From NCBI GenBank assembly GCA_016213125.1, contig JACRBR010000071.1, positions 1-6,325 of the forward strand: 6,325 bases of DNA, in the 5' to 3' direction. The notes beneath the pieces are model-generated. The model was not told where the DNA came from and did no database searches. It worked only from the letters and a program-made list of their open reading frames with translations. Shown here one piece after another: positions 6,054-6,325 of this stretch (position 1 is its first letter; each line of letters begins with the position of its first letter). The stretch is from Chloroflexota bacterium (GTDB lineage: Bacteria; Chloroflexota; Dehalococcoidia; DSTF01; JACRBR01). The translations under genes were made by a program, and so were the position numbers.

Positions 6054-6325
6054 TCAGGGGGCCTGGATCTTGATGTCCTTGTTGTTGATGAGGCCCAGCT
6101 GGTCGAACGGCCAGTAGGTAATCCACGCCTGGCCGATGATGTTCTCCTCCGGCACGAATTCGCACTGTTGCTGCGGGGAGCAGCTGGTGCCCCAGGCGTG
6201 GGAGTCGAAGCTGTTGCGCCGGTTGTCGCCGAGCACGAAGTACATGCCCGCGGGCACGACCCTGGGCCCGTAGGTGTAGTTCGGCGTGGCCAGCACGTAG
6301 TTCTCCGTCAGCGCGACGCCGTTGA
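6054..6325 (-). CDS. lepB: Type I signal peptidase, C-terminal part (5' end outside window)
   Basis: The frame is open to the window edge; 89 residues are visible from base 6323 down. LepB is the membrane-bound serine-lysine protease that removes signal peptides from exported proteins on the outer face of the cytoplasmic membrane. The fragment starts with NGVALTENY, continues with VVPAGMYFVLGDNRRNSFDSHAWG (residues 22-45, conserved box E) and ends with FVPEENIIGQAWITYWP (56-72). The catalytic Ser and Lys lie further upstream and are not visible. Between box E and FVPEENI there is an extra segment, TSCSPQQQCE (46-55), with two cysteines; common bacterial versions go almost directly from WG to VP. 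The usual DSR of box E is DSH here, a variant known elsewhere. The gene is co-directional with the lipoprotein gene that follows. The identification is secure, the completeness of the gene unknown. Confidence 0.93.
   Translation of the reverse strand, partial: NGVALTENYVLATPNYTYGPRVVPAGMYFVLGDNRRNSFDSHAWGTSCSPQQQCEFVPEENIIGQAWITYWPFDQLGLINNKDIKIQAP

Overview
The window is GC-rich DNA, typical of a high-GC free-living bacterium. GTG or TTG starts, Shine-Dalgarno (SD) sites close to AGGAG, an Ala/Thr/Pro-rich lipoprotein linker, and a PP2C-like/membrane/beta-propeller protein fit a Chloroflexota-type genome, though Actinobacteria or another high-GC phylum cannot be excluded. No rRNA, tRNA, CRISPR array, transposase or phage gene is visible, so this looks like mostly chromosomal backbone with small accessory insertions.

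Left, + strand: positions 1-2007 hold a gene cut by the window edge. It encodes a degenerate PP2C-type phosphatase domain, a Pro-rich linker, one membrane helix, a helical stalk and a C-terminal NHL-like beta-propeller. It is followed by a small DUF2442 protein (2055-2357) with clearly lower GC than its surroundings. A REP-like hairpin (2488-2509) then lies between these + strand genes and the convergent - strand genes.

Centre and right, - strand, read from high to low coordinates: the 3' end of a type I signal peptidase gene (lepB, 6325-6054), a secreted lipoprotein of unknown function (5928-5116), three tandem 41-bp palindromic repeats (5112-4990), a TEX30/dienelactone-hydrolase-like alpha/beta hydrolase (4971-4312), and dihydroxy-acid dehydratase ilvD (4223-2541). 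For the hydrolase and ilvD, strong SD sites support starts downstream of the longest possible reading frames. The longer hydrolase frame would read through the repeats.

The genes do not form one obvious pathway. IlvD is branched-chain amino acid biosynthesis, LepB is protein export, the lipoprotein is a likely export substrate processed by the lipoprotein pathway rather than by LepB, and the hydrolase has no assigned substrate. The points most worth following are the loss of the metal-binding motifs in the PP2C-like protein, possible pairing over the ilvD SD, and the 41-bp repeat cluster. I do not see a convincing new multi-gene system.
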